Shown here: one piece after another, positions 9,245 to 18,763 of the stretch
Numbering within the stretch: position 1 is the first letter of the stretch
Layout: each line of letters opens with the position of its first letter
Origin: Rhodobium gokarnense
GTDB lineage: Bacteria > Pseudomonadota > Alphaproteobacteria > Rhizobiales > Rhodobiaceae
Direction: 5' to 3'
NCBI RefSeq assembly: GCF_025961475.1
Contig: NZ_JAOQNS010000011.1
Span: forward strand, 124,001 to 188,000
Length of the DNA stretch: 64,000 nucleotides
Notes under the pieces: generated by a model
The model's database searches: none
What the model was told of the DNA's origin: nothing
Seen by the model: only the letters and a program-made list of their open reading frames with translations
Position numbers and translations under genes: made by a program

Positions 9245-9811
9245 ATGACGCTTTCAATGAAGATGCTGGCGGCTGCCGCAACGCTCGCCATGGGGCTCAC
9301 CATCGGCCTTGGCGGTGTGGCGAGCGCCCAGGGTGATCCCGAAAACACCATCTATCTCGACCTCAAGGACGGCCGGGTGACCATCCAGTTGCGGCCGGAC
9401 CTTGCGCCGCAGCACGCCGAGCGGATCAGGACGCTCGCCCGCCAGGGCTTTTATGACGGCGTCGTCTTCCACCGGGTGATCGACGGTTTCATGGCCCAGA
9501 CCGGCGATCCGACCGGCACCGGCACCGGCGGCTCCGACCTGCCGGATCTGCGGGCCGAATTCACCGACAAGGCCTCGTTCGAGCGCGGCACGCTCGGCAT
9601 GGCCCGGGCCCAGGACCCGAACAGCGCCAATTCCCAGTTCTTCATCATGTTCCAGCCGGCCCCGCACCTCGATGGCCAGTACACCATCGTCGGCGAGGTC
9701 ACCGACGGCATGGACCTCATCGACAACATCAAGAAGGGATCGCGGAGCGCCAACGGCATGGTCTCCGATCCCGACAAGATCGTGAAGATGAGCGTTGCCG
9801 CCGACCAGTAG
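9245..9811 (+). CDS. Periplasmic cyclophilin-type peptidyl-prolyl isomerase
   Basis: A 188-residue cyclophilin with an N-terminal Sec signal peptide (residues 1-29, ending GVASAQG). It is therefore a periplasmic foldase catalysing cis-trans isomerisation of Xaa-Pro bonds. The core motifs are [20 protein letters not shown] (catalytic Arg within FHRVI) and NSQFFIMF. The start is ATG 9245; the frame is open further upstream but overlaps coaD and lacks the signal. It forms a tandem with the cytoplasmic paralogue 58 bases downstream. Confidence 0.92.
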   Translation: MTLSMKMLAAAATLAMGLTIGLGGVASAQGDPENTIYLDLKDGRVTIQLRPDLAPQHAERIRTLARQGFYDGVVFHRVIDGFMAQTGDPTGTGTGGSDLPDLRAEFTDKASFERGTLGMARAQDPNSANSQFFIMFQPAPHLDGQYTIVGEVTDGMDLIDNIKKGSRSANGMVSDPDKIVKMSVAADQ

Positions 9812-9868
9812 GCGGCACGCCCGATTTCCCCCTATTCAGGACACACGCAAGCACGGAGGGCCGGACTT

Positions 9869-10342
9869 TTGGCCGATATCAAGGATCCCGAAAACACCCT
9901 GCTGATGGAGACCACCAAGGGATCGGTCACCATCGAAATGCGCCCGGATCTGGCGCCGAACCACGTTGCCCGCATCAAGGAGCTGGTCCGCGACGGCTTT
10001 TATGACGGCATCGTCTTTCACCGGGTGATCGACGGCTTCATGGCCCAGACCGGCTGCCCGCACGGCACCGGTACCGGCGGCTCGGGCAAGAACCTGAAGG
10101 CCGAGTTCAACAAGGAGCCCCATGTGCGCGGCACCTGCTCCATGGCCCGCGCCATGAGCCCGGATTCGGCCGACAGCCAGTTCTTCATCTGCTTTGCCCC
10201 GTCCTCCTGGCTCGACGGCGAATACACCGTCTGGGGCCAGGTCGTCGACGGCATGGACAATGTCGACAAGATCAAGCGCGGCGAGCCGGTCTCCAATCCG
10301 GACAAGATCGTCAGCGTCAAGGTTGCCGCCGACGCCGCCTGA
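9869..10342 (+). CDS. Cytoplasmic cyclophilin-type peptidyl-prolyl isomerase
   Basis: A 157-residue cyclophilin without signal peptide. It shares [13 protein letters not shown] and DSQFFICF with the preceding gene, so the two are paralogues split between periplasm and cytoplasm. The start appears to be TTG at 9869 (encoding [10 protein letters not shown]) with GGAGGG (9855-9860) upstream; there is no ATG near this position that would give a complete N-terminus. It probably forms a transcriptional unit with coaD, the periplasmic cyclophilin, queA and tgt. Confidence 0.92.
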   Translation: MADIKDPENTLLMETTKGSVTIEMRPDLAPNHVARIKELVRDGFYDGIVFHRVIDGFMAQTGCPHGTGTGGSGKNLKAEFNKEPHVRGTCSMARAMSPDSADSQFFICFAPSSWLDGEYTVWGQVVDGMDNVDKIKRGEPVSNPDKIVSVKVAADAA

Positions 10343-10419
10343 GGCGCCACCGGGCGAATTTGAGAAAGCATGGTCCGGGGACGCGACGACGCTCCCGGGC
10401 CATTTCTGGTGAGCGATCG

Positions 10420-11508
10420 ATGCGGGTCGAGGATTTCGATTTCGAACTGCCGGAAGAGCGGATCGCGCTGCGCCCGGCGCGGCCGCGCGATGCCGCACGC
10501 ATGCTGGTGGTGCGGCCCGGCGCCAGCCCGGAGCTTGCCGACGCGATCGTGCGCGACTTGGCCGAACTCTTGCGGCCGGGAGATGCGCTCGTCTCCAACG
10601 ACACGCGGGTCATTCCCGCCCAGCTTGAGGGCAAGCGCATCGGCCGCGGCGACAGCGCCCCGAAGATCGCCGTCACGCTCCACAAGCGCGCCGGCCTTGA
10701 CGCCTGGTACGGCTTTGCCCGCCCGGCCAAGAAGCTGCAAGCCGGCGACCGCGTCGCCTTCGCTGCCGAATGCACCTTCTGCTATGGCGGCGCGCTGATG
10801 GCGAGCGTCGTCGAAAAAGGCGATGGCGGCGAGGTCCTGTTCCGCTTCGACCGCTCCGGCGAGATGCTCGACATCGAGCTTTCCCGCGTCGGCGCCATGC
10901 CGCTACCGCCCTATATCGCGTCGAAGCGCAAGATCGACGGGCGCGACGCCCGCGACTACCAGACCCTGTTCGCCAGCCGCGACGGCGCCGTCGCCGCCCC
11001 GACCGCCGGCCTCCACTTCACCGACGAGTTGATCGCAGCATTGGACGAGCGGGGCATCTCCCGGCACACCGTGACGCTCCACGTCGGCGCCGGCACCTTC
11101 CTGCCGGTCAAGGTCGACAGGCTGGAAGATCACCGCATGCACGCCGAATGGGGCGAGATCGGCAAGGAGACCGCCGACGCGCTCAACGACGTGCGGGCGA
11201 GGGGCGGGCGCATCGTCTCGGTCGGCACAACGTCGCTGCGGCTGCTGGAAAGCGCCGCCGATGAGGACGGCACCATAAATCCGTTCTGCGACGACACCTC
11301 GATCTTCATTTCCCCCGGCTATCGGTTCAAGGCCGTCGACGTGCTGATGACCAATTTCCACCTGCCGCGCTCGACCCTTTTCATGCTGGTCAGCGCCTTC
11401 TGCGGTCTAGACGTCATGCGCCGCGCCTACGCCCACGCCATCGCGGAAAACTACCGCTTCTATTCCTATGGCGATGCCTCGCTGCTGTTCCGGGAAGGCG
11501 CCGCATGA
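10420..11508 (+). CDS. queA: S-adenosylmethionine:tRNA ribosyltransferase-isomerase
   Basis: QueA, 362 residues, transfers and isomerises the ribosyl moiety of S-adenosylmethionine onto preQ1 in tRNA, giving epoxyqueuosine. The start [19 protein letters not shown] at 10420 is the family N-terminus; the open frame extends 20 codons upstream without support. The motif [12 protein letters not shown] and the C-terminal [16 protein letters not shown] are diagnostic. Its stop overlaps the tgt start (ATGA at 11505-11508), giving translational coupling of two queuosine enzymes. Confidence 0.95.
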   Translation: MRVEDFDFELPEERIALRPARPRDAARMLVVRPGASPELADAIVRDLAELLRPGDALVSNDTRVIPAQLEGKRIGRGDSAPKIAVTLHKRAGLDAWYGFARPAKKLQAGDRVAFAAECTFCYGGALMASVVEKGDGGEVLFRFDRSGEMLDIELSRVGAMPLPPYIASKRKIDGRDARDYQTLFASRDGAVAAPTAGLHFTDELIAALDERGISRHTVTLHVGAGTFLPVKVDRLEDHRMHAEWGEIGKETADALNDVRARGGRIVSVGTTSLRLLESAADEDGTINPFCDDTSIFISPGYRFKAVDVLMTNFHLPRSTLFMLVSAFCGLDVMRRAYAHAIAENYRFYSYGDASLLFREGAA

Positions 11509-12650
11509 GCCGCTACACTTATCGTTTGATGGCGACCGACGGCATGGCCCGGCGCGGCGAACTCACCACCGCCCATGGCGTCGTCAGAACCCCCGCCTTC
11601 ATGCCGGTCGGCACGCAAGGCACCGTCAAGGCGATGTACACCGACCAGGTGCGCGAGACGGGCGCCGACGTCGTCCTTGGCAACACCTATCACCTGATGC
11701 TGCGCCCCGGCGCCGAGCGGGTGGCCCGGCTCGGCGGCCTCCACCACTTCATGAACTGGCCGCACACGATCCTCACCGATTCCGGCGGCTTCCAGGTGAT
11801 GTCGCTGGCCCAGCTTCGAAAGCTCGACGACATCGGCGTCCGCTTCCGCTCGCACCTCGACGGGGCCGAGCACGTGCTGACGCCGGAGCGCTCCATCGAG
11901 ATCCAGGGGCTGCTGGGCGCCGACATCCAGATGCAGCTCGACGAGTGCATCCGCCTGCCGGCGAGCGAGGACGAGGTCGCCCGCGCCATGCGCCTGTCGC
12001 TGCACTGGGCCGAGCGCTCGAAGGTCGCGTTCGAGGCGATGGGCGGGCCGGACAAGGGGCAGGGGCTGCACGGCATCGTCCAGGGCGGCGACGTGAAGAG
12101 TTTGCGCGTGGAATCCGCGCGTGCGCTTTCGGCGATGGATTTCGGCGGCTATTCCATCGGCGGCCTTGCCGTCGGCGAGCCCCAGGACGTCATGCTCGAC
12201 ATGCTGGAAACGACGCTGCCGGAACTGCCCGAGGACAAGCCGCGCTACCTGATGGGCGTCGGCACGCCCGAGGACATTCTGGAATCGGTCGCCCGCGGTA
12301 TCGACATGTTCGACTGCGTGCTGCCGACCCGGGCCGGGCGCCACGGGCTTGCCTACACCCGCTTCGGCAAGATCAACCTGAAGAACGCCCGCCATGCGGA
12401 CGACCCGCGACCTCTCGACGCAGACAGCGACTGCCCGGCGGCCCGTGACTATTCCCGCGCGTATCTGCATCACCTGGTGAAGGCCGGCGAGGCGCTTTCC
12501 ATGATGCTTTTGACGTGGAACAATCTTGCCTATTATCAGTCGCTGATGGCCGGCATGCGCGAGGCGATCTCCACGGGAACGTTCGCCGATTTTCGCGAAG
12601 AGACGCTTCAGGGTTGGGCAAAGGGCGATATTGCACCGCACTCCGCGTAA
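11505..12650 (+). CDS. tgt: tRNA-guanine transglycosylase
   Basis: Tgt, 381 residues, swaps the wobble guanine of tRNAs with GUN anticodons for preQ1, the step before QueA. Visible landmarks are [12 protein letters not shown] (catalytic Asp), [22 protein letters not shown] and [17 protein letters not shown] (nucleophilic Asp). The normal C-terminal zinc-binding Cys cluster is only partly present: the segment reads [18 protein letters not shown], with one Cys where CxCxxC is usual. The start overlaps the queA stop by four bases. Confidence 0.95.
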   Translation: MSRYTYRLMATDGMARRGELTTAHGVVRTPAFMPVGTQGTVKAMYTDQVRETGADVVLGNTYHLMLRPGAERVARLGGLHHFMNWPHTILTDSGGFQVMSLAQLRKLDDIGVRFRSHLDGAEHVLTPERSIEIQGLLGADIQMQLDECIRLPASEDEVARAMRLSLHWAERSKVAFEAMGGPDKGQGLHGIVQGGDVKSLRVESARALSAMDFGGYSIGGLAVGEPQDVMLDMLETTLPELPEDKPRYLMGVGTPEDILESVARGIDMFDCVLPTRAGRHGLAYTRFGKINLKNARHADDPRPLDADSDCPAARDYSRAYLHHLVKAGEALSMMLLTWNNLAYYQSLMAGMREAISTGTFADFREETLQGWAKGDIAPHSA

Positions 12651-12843
12651 CCGGCGTTCGTTTCCCGGCAGGCCCGAGACGAGTGAACTTTCAATATATT
12701 GGCGGTACCGGTATTGCGTTCCCGACGCATGCAAACGTCCGCCGGCGGCGCCGGATACCGGTCCGCCAGAGGTGCGCGCAACGGCAATTGCGATCCTTCC
12801 TCTGGCCACGTCCCACAATCTCCGCTATAGGCACTAAAAAACA

Positions 12844-12857
12844 TGACCGAATGGTCA
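12844..12857. promoter_or_regulatory. TGACC-N4-GGTCA palindrome upstream of the beta-oxidation gene
   Basis: A perfect 5-4-5 dyad, TGACC-GAAT-GGTCA, ending 27 bases before the GTG start at 12885. The spacing and symmetry are those of TetR-family operators that control fatty-acid and acyl-CoA genes, but no such regulator is in this window. If translation instead began at ATG 12843, the site would lie in the coding frame; the Shine-Dalgarno evidence favours 12885. Confidence 0.4.
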
Positions 12858-12884
12858 AGGAATGGAGACTCGCGGAGGGTTCTG

Positions 12885-14978
12885 GTGTCCGAAATACTCG
12901 CAAGGGTTGAGCATCGCGACGACATTGCTTTGATCGTCGTCGATAATCCGCCGGTCAATGCCCTGTCCCAGGCGGTGCGCGAGGGCCTCAACCGGGCGGT
13001 CGTGGAGATTGCCGCTGACGAGAGCGTCAAGGGGGCCGTTCTGGTTTGTGCCGGGCGGACCTTCATTGCCGGTGCCGACATCAAGGAATTCGGCAAGGGG
13101 CCGCTGGAGCCGTCGCTGCCGGACACCATCGCGACGATGGAAACGCTGCAAAAGCCGATCGTCGCCGCGCTGCACGGAACGGCGCTCGGCGGCGGGCTGG
13201 AGGTGGCGCTCGGCTGCCACTACCGGGTCATCGACCGGGGCGGCCAGGTCGGCCTGCCGGAAGTCACCCTCGGCATCATCCCCGGCGCCGGCGGCACCCA
13301 GCGCCTGCCGCGCCTCACCGGCATCGAACAGGCGATCGAGCTCATCACCTCCGGCAAGCGCATCGGGGCGGAGAAGGCACTCGCCTTCGGCATCGCCGAC
13401 AAGGTCGTCGACGGCGACCTGACGGCGGCGGCCATCGCCTTCCTGAAGGAAAAGCTCAGCGCCGGCGAAGCGGTGGTGCCGGTCTCGGCGCGCCCGGTCG
13501 GCAAGGTCGACCAAACCCGCATCGGCGAACAGATCGCCAAGGTGACGAAGAAGGCGCGCGGCCAGCTCTCTCCGGTGAAGGCCGCGGAATCTGTCGCCAA
13601 CACGGCAACGCTTTCCTTTGCCGACGGCATGGCGCGCGAGCGCGCAATCTTTGAAGAGCTCGTCGCCTCGGACCAGTCGAAGGCGCTGCGCTATGCCTTT
13701 TTCGCCGAACGCGCGGTCTCCAAGGTGCCGGGTCTGGAAGACGCCGAAGCCAAGGAGGTCCGGACCGTCGGCATCGTCGGCGCCGGCACGATGGGCTCCG
13801 GCATTGCGGTTGCCTTCGCGGATGCCGGGATGCGCGTCATCATGTCGGAGATGTCGGGGGAGGCGGCCGATGCCGGCCGCGACCGCATCGACAGGATCTA
13901 CGCCGACCAGGTCCAGCGCGGCCGCCTGACCGAGGACATGACGGCCGAGCGACAGATGCGGATCACCATCGCGGTCGGGCTAGAAGCGCTCGCCGGGGCC
14001 GATCTGGTCGTGGAGGCCGTGTTCGAAGACCTCGACGTCAAGAAGGACCTCTTTGCCAGGCTCGACGGCATTCTGGCGCCCGGCGCGGTGCTCGCCACCA
14101 ACACCTCCTATCTCGACATCGACGCCATCGCGGCCGCAACCTCGCGGCCCGATTCCGTCTGCGGCATGCATTTCTTTTCGCCGGCAAACGTCATGAAGCT
14201 GCTGGAGGTGGTGCGCGCGGCAAAGACCGACGATAGGACGGTCAAGACGGCGCTGGACCTCGCCCGACGGATCGGCAAGGTCGCGGTCCTCTCCGGCGTC
14301 TGCGACGGTTTCATCGGCAACCGGATCTGGGCCGCGTGGCGAAAGCAGGCAGAGTTCCTTGTCGAGGACGGCGCCTACCCGGAGGACATCGATGCGGCGG
14401 TGACCGCCTTCGGCTTTCCGATGGGTCCGTTCGCCGTCTACGATCTTTCCGGCCTCGACATTGCCTGGGCCCAGCGCAAGCGCCATGCCGCGACGCGTGA
14501 CCCGGCCGCGCGCTACGTGGAGATCCCGGACCGCATCTGCGAGCTCGGCCGCTTCGGGCGCAAGACCGGCGCCGGCTGGTACGACTATTCGGGCGGCGGC
14601 GCGCCGGCGCCGGACCCGTCGATCCGCCAGATGATCGAGGCGCACCGGGACGAGAAAGGCATCGTCCCGCAGCATTTTACGGCCGAGGACATCCAGCGGC
14701 GCATGCGCGCCACCATGGTCAACGAAGGCGCCAACATCCTCGCGGAAAAGATCGCCCACCGGCCGCTCGACGTCGATATGGTCATGCTCTTCGGCTACGG
14801 CTATCCGCGCTGGCGCGGCGGGCCGATGTTCGAGGCCGACCTCGTCGGATTGCCGCAGATCCTGGAAGACGTCCGCGAAATGTGCGCCGCCGGCGGCCAC
14901 GGTTTTGCGCCGTCGCCGCTGCTTGTGGAGCTCGCCGAGTCGGGAAAGAGCTTTGCGGACTGGGCGGAGGATAAATAG
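12885..14978 (+). CDS. Multifunctional enoyl-CoA hydratase / 3-hydroxyacyl-CoA dehydrogenase
   Basis: A 697-residue fatty-acid oxidation protein. The N-terminal crotonase domain (residues about 1-190) carries GGGLEVALGCHY and GLPEVTLGIIPGAGGTQRLP with both catalytic-site Glu. The NAD-binding 3-hydroxyacyl-CoA dehydrogenase domain starts at TVGIVGAGTMGSGIAVAFAD (about residue 295), and a doubled C-terminal domain follows. It hydrates enoyl-CoA and oxidises the product to 3-ketoacyl-CoA. The start is taken at GTG 12885 because GGAGGG (12874-12879) is well placed and the family N-terminus begins there; an in-frame ATG at 12843 has no ribosome site. No thiolase or acyl-CoA dehydrogenase lies next to it. 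Confidence 0.88.
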   Translation: MSEILARVEHRDDIALIVVDNPPVNALSQAVREGLNRAVVEIAADESVKGAVLVCAGRTFIAGADIKEFGKGPLEPSLPDTIATMETLQKPIVAALHGTALGGGLEVALGCHYRVIDRGGQVGLPEVTLGIIPGAGGTQRLPRLTGIEQAIELITSGKRIGAEKALAFGIADKVVDGDLTAAAIAFLKEKLSAGEAVVPVSARPVGKVDQTRIGEQIAKVTKKARGQLSPVKAAESVANTATLSFADGMARERAIFEELVASDQSKALRYAFFAERAVSKVPGLEDAEAKEVRTVGIVGAGTMGSGIAVAFADAGMRVIMSEMSGEAADAGRDRIDRIYADQVQRGRLTEDMTAERQMRITIAVGLEALAGADLVVEAVFEDLDVKKDLFARLDGILAPGAVLATNTSYLDIDAIAAATSRPDSVCGMHFFSPANVMKLLEVVRAAKTDDRTVKTALDLARRIGKVAVLSGVCDGFIGNRIWAAWRKQAEFLVEDGAYPEDIDAAVTAFGFPMGPFAVYDLSGLDIAWAQRKRHAATRDPAARYVEIPDRICELGRFGRKTGAGWYDYSGGGAPAPDPSIRQMIEAHRDEKGIVPQHFTAEDIQRRMRATMVNEGANILAEKIAHRPLDVDMVMLFGYGYPRWRGGPMFEADLVGLPQILEDVREMCAAGGHGFAPSPLLVELAESGKSFADWAEDK

Positions 14979-15003
14979 TCCGCACTTCGGACCATTCACT
15001 CTC

Positions 15004-15104
15004 CGTCATCGCGAGGAGCCGTAGGCGACGCGGCGATCCAGAACTACTCGCTCGGAGCAAGCGGCCCCTGGATTGCCGCGCTCACTTCGCTCGCTCGCAA
15101 TGAA
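15004..15104. repeat. Dispersed intergenic palindromic repeat, full copy
   Basis: A roughly 100-bp imperfect palindrome. The left arm begins CGTCATCGCGAGGAG and ends GCGGCGATCCAG; the right arm begins CTGGATTGCCGCG and ends CTCGCAATGA. The arms are near reverse complements of each other. A half copy occurs at 57947-57986. This resembles the 'GTCATTGCGAG...CAATCCAG' class of intergenic repeats seen in many alphaproteobacterial genomes. It separates two convergent genes and may help end transcription. Confidence 0.75.
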
Positions 15105-15130
15105 AGTAAGTCGTTGGATTCAGATGCAAT

Positions 15131-16438
15131 CTAGAGCCGCCAAAGCGTAACGCCCTCGGGCGTCGTCGCCCGGTCCAGCCGGCCGGACAGGTCGGCGACG
15201 AGGCCGCGACCGTCCTTCAGGAGCGGCGCGACGACGTCCCATCCGCCGCCGGAAACGAACGCCCGATGGCCGACCGCCAGCACGACGGCATCGGCCGGCG
15301 CCATGTCGTGAAGTTCCTGAAGGTTCAAGCCGTATTCGGCCTGCATGTCCCCCGGATCGGCATTGGGATCGGCGACCGCGACCTCGGCGCCGAACTCGGT
15401 GAGCTTTGCGACGAGATCGACAACCTTCGAATTTCGGATATCGCGAATATCGGGCTTGAAGGTCGCGCCGAGGATGATGATCCGCGGCGGCCGTTCGCAG
15501 CCGAGGCGCACGCATTCGCGCACGACGGACGTCGCCACGAACTCCGCCATGCCTTCGTTTGTGCCGCGCCCGGCAAGCACGACCTGCGGCTGGTGGCCCA
15601 CCTCCAGCGCCTTGTGGGTGAGGTAATAGGGATCGATGCCGATGCAGTGGCCGCCGACGAGGCCGGGCTTGAACGGAAGGAAATTCCATTTGGTGCCGGC
15701 GGCGGCGAGCACGTCGCCCGTGTCGATGTCGAGCCGGTGGAACAGCACGGCGAGCTCGTTCATGAGCGCGATGTTGAGGTCGCGCTGGGTATTCTCGATG
15801 ACCTTGGCGGCCTCCGCGACGCGGATCGAAGGCGCCCGGTGGATCGGCGCGGTGATCACCGAGCCGTAGAGCGCGGCGAGGCGGTCGAGGGCGTCGGGCG
15901 AGCTGGCGGCGACCACCTTGGAGATCGTCTCGAAGGTGTGTTCCGCATCGCCCGGATTGATCCGCTCCGGCGAATAGCCGACGGCGAAATCGCGGCCGAA
16001 GGAAAGCCCGGAGACGGCTTCCAGGATCGGCACGGCGACCTCTTCGGTCGCGCCCGGATAGACGGTGGACTCGTAGACGACGATGGCACCCGGCAGCAGC
16101 GCCCCGGCAACGGTCTCCGTCGCGCCCTTCAGCGCCGCAAGGTCCGGCTGGCGGGCAGCGTCGATCGGCGTCGGCACGGCGACGATGTGGATGTCGGCGC
16201 GGGAGAGGGCGGCCGGATCGTCGGTGAAATTGAGGCCCGAGGCGGCGAGCCGCGCATCCTCGATGGTCGCGGTGCGGTCATGGCCTGTTGCGAGTTCACC
16301 GATGCGATCCTTCTTTATGTCGAAGGCGACGACGTCGTGCCCGCCCTCGGCAAGCGCCACCGCTACCGGCAGGCCCACATAGCCGAGGCCCACGACAGAG
16401 ACCGTCTCGCGCACGGACGGCCGGGAAGGGTCAGACAT
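15131..16438 (-). CDS. Nucleotide-sugar dehydrogenase, WbpO/TviB type
   Basis: A 435-residue UDP-sugar dehydrogenase that oxidises C6 of a UDP-N-acetylhexosamine to the uronic acid in two NAD-dependent steps. The Rossmann motif VVGLGYVGLPVAVALA opens the protein, the catalytic Cys lies in GLVGGHCIGIDPYYLTHKA (about residue 250), and GATFKPDIRDIRNSK marks the C-terminal UDP-binding domain. VGGHCIGIDPYYL is the pattern of the WbpO/TviB group rather than of Ugd, whose version in this window is GFGGSCFPKD. The start at 16438 overlaps the end of the upstream epimerase by 8 bases, so the two are co-translated. It likely feeds surface polysaccharide synthesis. Confidence 0.9.
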   Translation of the reverse strand: MSDPSRPSVRETVSVVGLGYVGLPVAVALAEGGHDVVAFDIKKDRIGELATGHDRTATIEDARLAASGLNFTDDPAALSRADIHIVAVPTPIDAARQPDLAALKGATETVAGALLPGAIVVYESTVYPGATEEVAVPILEAVSGLSFGRDFAVGYSPERINPGDAEHTFETISKVVAASSPDALDRLAALYGSVITAPIHRAPSIRVAEAAKVIENTQRDLNIALMNELAVLFHRLDIDTGDVLAAAGTKWNFLPFKPGLVGGHCIGIDPYYLTHKALEVGHQPQVVLAGRGTNEGMAEFVATSVVRECVRLGCERPPRIIILGATFKPDIRDIRNSKVVDLVAKLTEFGAEVAVADPNADPGDMQAEYGLNLQELHDMAPADAVVLAVGHRAFVSGGGWDVVAPLLKDGRGLVADLSGRLDRATTPEGVTLWRL

Positions 16439-17444
16439 TGTAGTAGTCCCGGTACCAGGCGACGAAGGCGGCAACGCCCTCGGTCACCGGCGTCCTCGGC
16501 GCAAAGCCGGTGGCGGCCGCAAGGTCGGAGGTGTCGGCATAGGTGGCGGCGACGTCGCCCGGCTGCATCGGCAGGAAGTTCTTCTTGGCCGTGGTGCCGA
16601 GCGCCGCTTCCAGCGCCTCGATATAGTCCATCAGTTCCACGGGCCTGGAATTGCCGATGTTGAAGACCCGGTGCGGCGCGCGCCCGCTCGTTGCCGGATC
16701 GGGGGCGTCGCCGTTCCAGTCGGGATCGGGTTTCGGCACCACGTCGGCGACCCGGACGATGCCCTCCACAATGTCGTCGACGAAGGTGAAGTCGCGCTGC
16801 ATCTTGCCGTGGTTGTAGATGTCGATCGGCTCGCCCGCGAGCATCGCCTTGGCGAACTTGAAGAGCGCCATGTCCGGCCGGCCCCAGGGCCCGTAGACGG
16901 TGAAGAAGCGCAGCCCCGTTGCGGGGATGGCGAAGAGGTCGCCATAGGCGTGGGCCATCAGCTCGTTGGCGCGCTTGGTGGCGGCATAGAGCGAGATCGG
17001 ATGGTCGGCAACGTGGTGCTCGGAAAACGGCATCGCCGTGTTGAGGCCGTAGACGGAGGAGCTGGACGCATAGACGAGGTGATCGACGGCGTGGTGCCGG
17101 CAGGCCTCCAGCACCGACAGGAAGCCGGTGAGGTTGGATGTCACATAGTCGAACGGCGCGTCAAGGCTGTGGCGGACGCCCGCCTGGGCGGCAAGGTTGA
17201 TGACGATCTGGGGTCGATGGGTCTCGAAAAGGCCCATCAGCGCCGTGCGGTCTTCGAGTGCGGTGCGCGAGAAGGTGAAATTCGGCTGGTCGGCGAGGCG
17301 GGCCAGCCGCGCTTCCTTCAGCGCCGGGTCGTAATAGGCATCGACCCGGTCGACGCCGACGACCTCGTGGCCGTCCCCGAGGAGCCGCAGCGCGACGTGG
17401 TTGCCGATGAAGCCGGCAACGCCGGTGACGAGATAGCGGGTCAT
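16431..17444 (-). CDS. UDP-glucuronate 4-epimerase-like NAD-dependent epimerase
   Basis: A 337-residue extended short-chain dehydrogenase that probably interconverts UDP-glucuronate and UDP-galacturonate. It shows the NAD motif GVAGFIGNHVALRLL, VDRVDAYYDPALKEARL (typical of glucuronate epimerases), SSSSVYG, and the catalytic YAATK with FFTVYGPWGRPDMALFKF. The ugd gene at 32413 would make its substrate. Its stop overlaps the start of the dehydrogenase gene at 16438. An alternative role in N-acetylhexosaminuronate epimerisation, suggested by that partner, cannot be excluded. Confidence 0.85.
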   Translation of the reverse strand: MTRYLVTGVAGFIGNHVALRLLGDGHEVVGVDRVDAYYDPALKEARLARLADQPNFTFSRTALEDRTALMGLFETHRPQIVINLAAQAGVRHSLDAPFDYVTSNLTGFLSVLEACRHHAVDHLVYASSSSVYGLNTAMPFSEHHVADHPISLYAATKRANELMAHAYGDLFAIPATGLRFFTVYGPWGRPDMALFKFAKAMLAGEPIDIYNHGKMQRDFTFVDDIVEGIVRVADVVPKPDPDWNGDAPDPATSGRAPHRVFNIGNSRPVELMDYIEALEAALGTTAKKNFLPMQPGDVAATYADTSDLAAATGFAPRTPVTEGVAAFVAWYRDYYNV

Positions 17445-17497
17445 GGGGCCGGTCCTGACCTGAAACGGAGCCGCCGCGAAAAAGGGTCGAAACGAGA

Positions 17498-17530
17498 GCG
17501 GCGCAGCGCCTTCTTAGGACGCCGCGCCGC
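17498..17530 (-). terminator. Strong hairpin downstream of galU
   Basis: GCGGCGCAGCG pairs with CGCCGCGCCGC with one G-U pair and an 11-base loop, in the gap between galU and the epimerase gene on the same strand. The U-rich tail is weak, so it may only attenuate read-through. Confidence 0.4.
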
Positions 17531-17602
17531 CGATCACAACAAAGCTTCGGTCCCGAAGGGCAATGAGGACGGTCGTTTCAATGCCCGTTCGGATGTGCCT
17601 TC

Positions 17603-18493
17603 TCAGCCCGTGCGCTCCAGGATCGCTTCCAGCTCGGGGCGGAACTCCGGCGCGATGTCGCCGCGGGCGAGCGCATAGGCGACGTTTGCGGCCAGGAACC
17701 CGACCTTGGAGCCGCAGTCGAAGGTGCGCCCCTCGAACTTCACGCCGGTAAAGGGCTGGGTCTTCATCAGCGCCAGCATGGAGTCGGTGAGCTGGATCTC
17801 GCCGCCGGCGCCGGTGTCCTGGCCCTCGATGAACTGGAAGATCTCCGGCTGCAGGATGTAGCGGCCGGTGATGATGAGGTTGGAGGGTGCCGTGCCCGGC
17901 TTCGGCTTTTCCACCATGCCGGTGACCGGGAAGACGCTGTCCGTGCCGCCTTCGCCGACTTCCACAACGCCATACTGGAAGGTCTGGTCCTCCGGCACCT
18001 CTTCGACCGCGATGATGTTGTCGCCACCGGTCGCATTGAAGGCGTCAATCATCTGGGCAAGGCAGCCCTTCTTGGCCTGCACCAGCACGTCCGGCAGCAG
18101 CACGGCAAACGGCTCGTCGCCGATCATGTCCTTGGCGCACCAGATGGCGTGGCCGAGGCCGAGCGGCTCCTGCTGGCGGGTGAAACTGGTGCGTCCGGCG
18201 CGCGGGCGGCAGGCCTCGACGATCTCCAGCGCCTCCGTCTTGCCACGCTCGCGCAGCGTGTGCTCCAGCTCGAAAGAGATGTCGAAATGGTCGGCGATGA
18301 CGCTCTTGTTGCGGCCAGTGACGAAGATCAGGTGCTCGATGCCGGCATCGAGCGCCTCGTCGACGACGTACTGGATGATCGGTCGGTCGACGACCGTCAG
18401 CATTTCCTTGGGCATGGCCTTGGTCGCGGGCAGGAATCGCGTTCCGAGACCGGCGACCGGAAACACCGCTTTGCGCAGCTTGTTGGTTGACAT
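17603..18493 (-). CDS. galU: UTP-glucose-1-phosphate uridylyltransferase
   Basis: GalU, 296 residues, makes UDP-glucose from UTP and glucose-1-phosphate, the entry point to UDP-galactose, UDP-glucuronate and the other UDP-sugars in this region. It shows the nucleotidyltransferase signature VFPVAGLGTRFLPATKAMPK (residues 11-30), the FAVLLPDVLV metal-binding Asp and the EKPKPG motif. Length is normal. It is divergent from galE across 270 bp. It may be followed by the epimerase and dehydrogenase genes, although a hairpin lies between. Confidence 0.96.
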   Translation of the reverse strand: MSTNKLRKAVFPVAGLGTRFLPATKAMPKEMLTVVDRPIIQYVVDEALDAGIEHLIFVTGRNKSVIADHFDISFELEHTLRERGKTEALEIVEACRPRAGRTSFTRQQEPLGLGHAIWCAKDMIGDEPFAVLLPDVLVQAKKGCLAQMIDAFNATGGDNIIAVEEVPEDQTFQYGVVEVGEGGTDSVFPVTGMVEKPKPGTAPSNLIITGRYILQPEIFQFIEGQDTGAGGEIQLTDSMLALMKTQPFTGVKFEGRTFDCGSKVGFLAANVAYALARGDIAPEFRPELEAILERTG

Positions 18494-18763
18494 GTTCTTT
18501 ACCGTGGTTGGTGAGTGTTCGGATTATCTTCGAGGAAGGAGCTGTGTGCCCCGCTATTGCGCACGAACTATGACACTTTCTTAGACAATTTGCCGGAAGA
18601 TGCTCCACGAGTTCGGGAACTTGCCACAGCCGACCGCGGTCAAAACGCGGCAGTCGGCCGGAGGTTCCCGCATACCCGGGTCGGATACTGCCGATTGTCC
18701 ATTGCAAGAGGCAGCACATCGACCGCGGAAAGGCAACAGGGTGTTTTTCGGGAGGTTCGGGCA

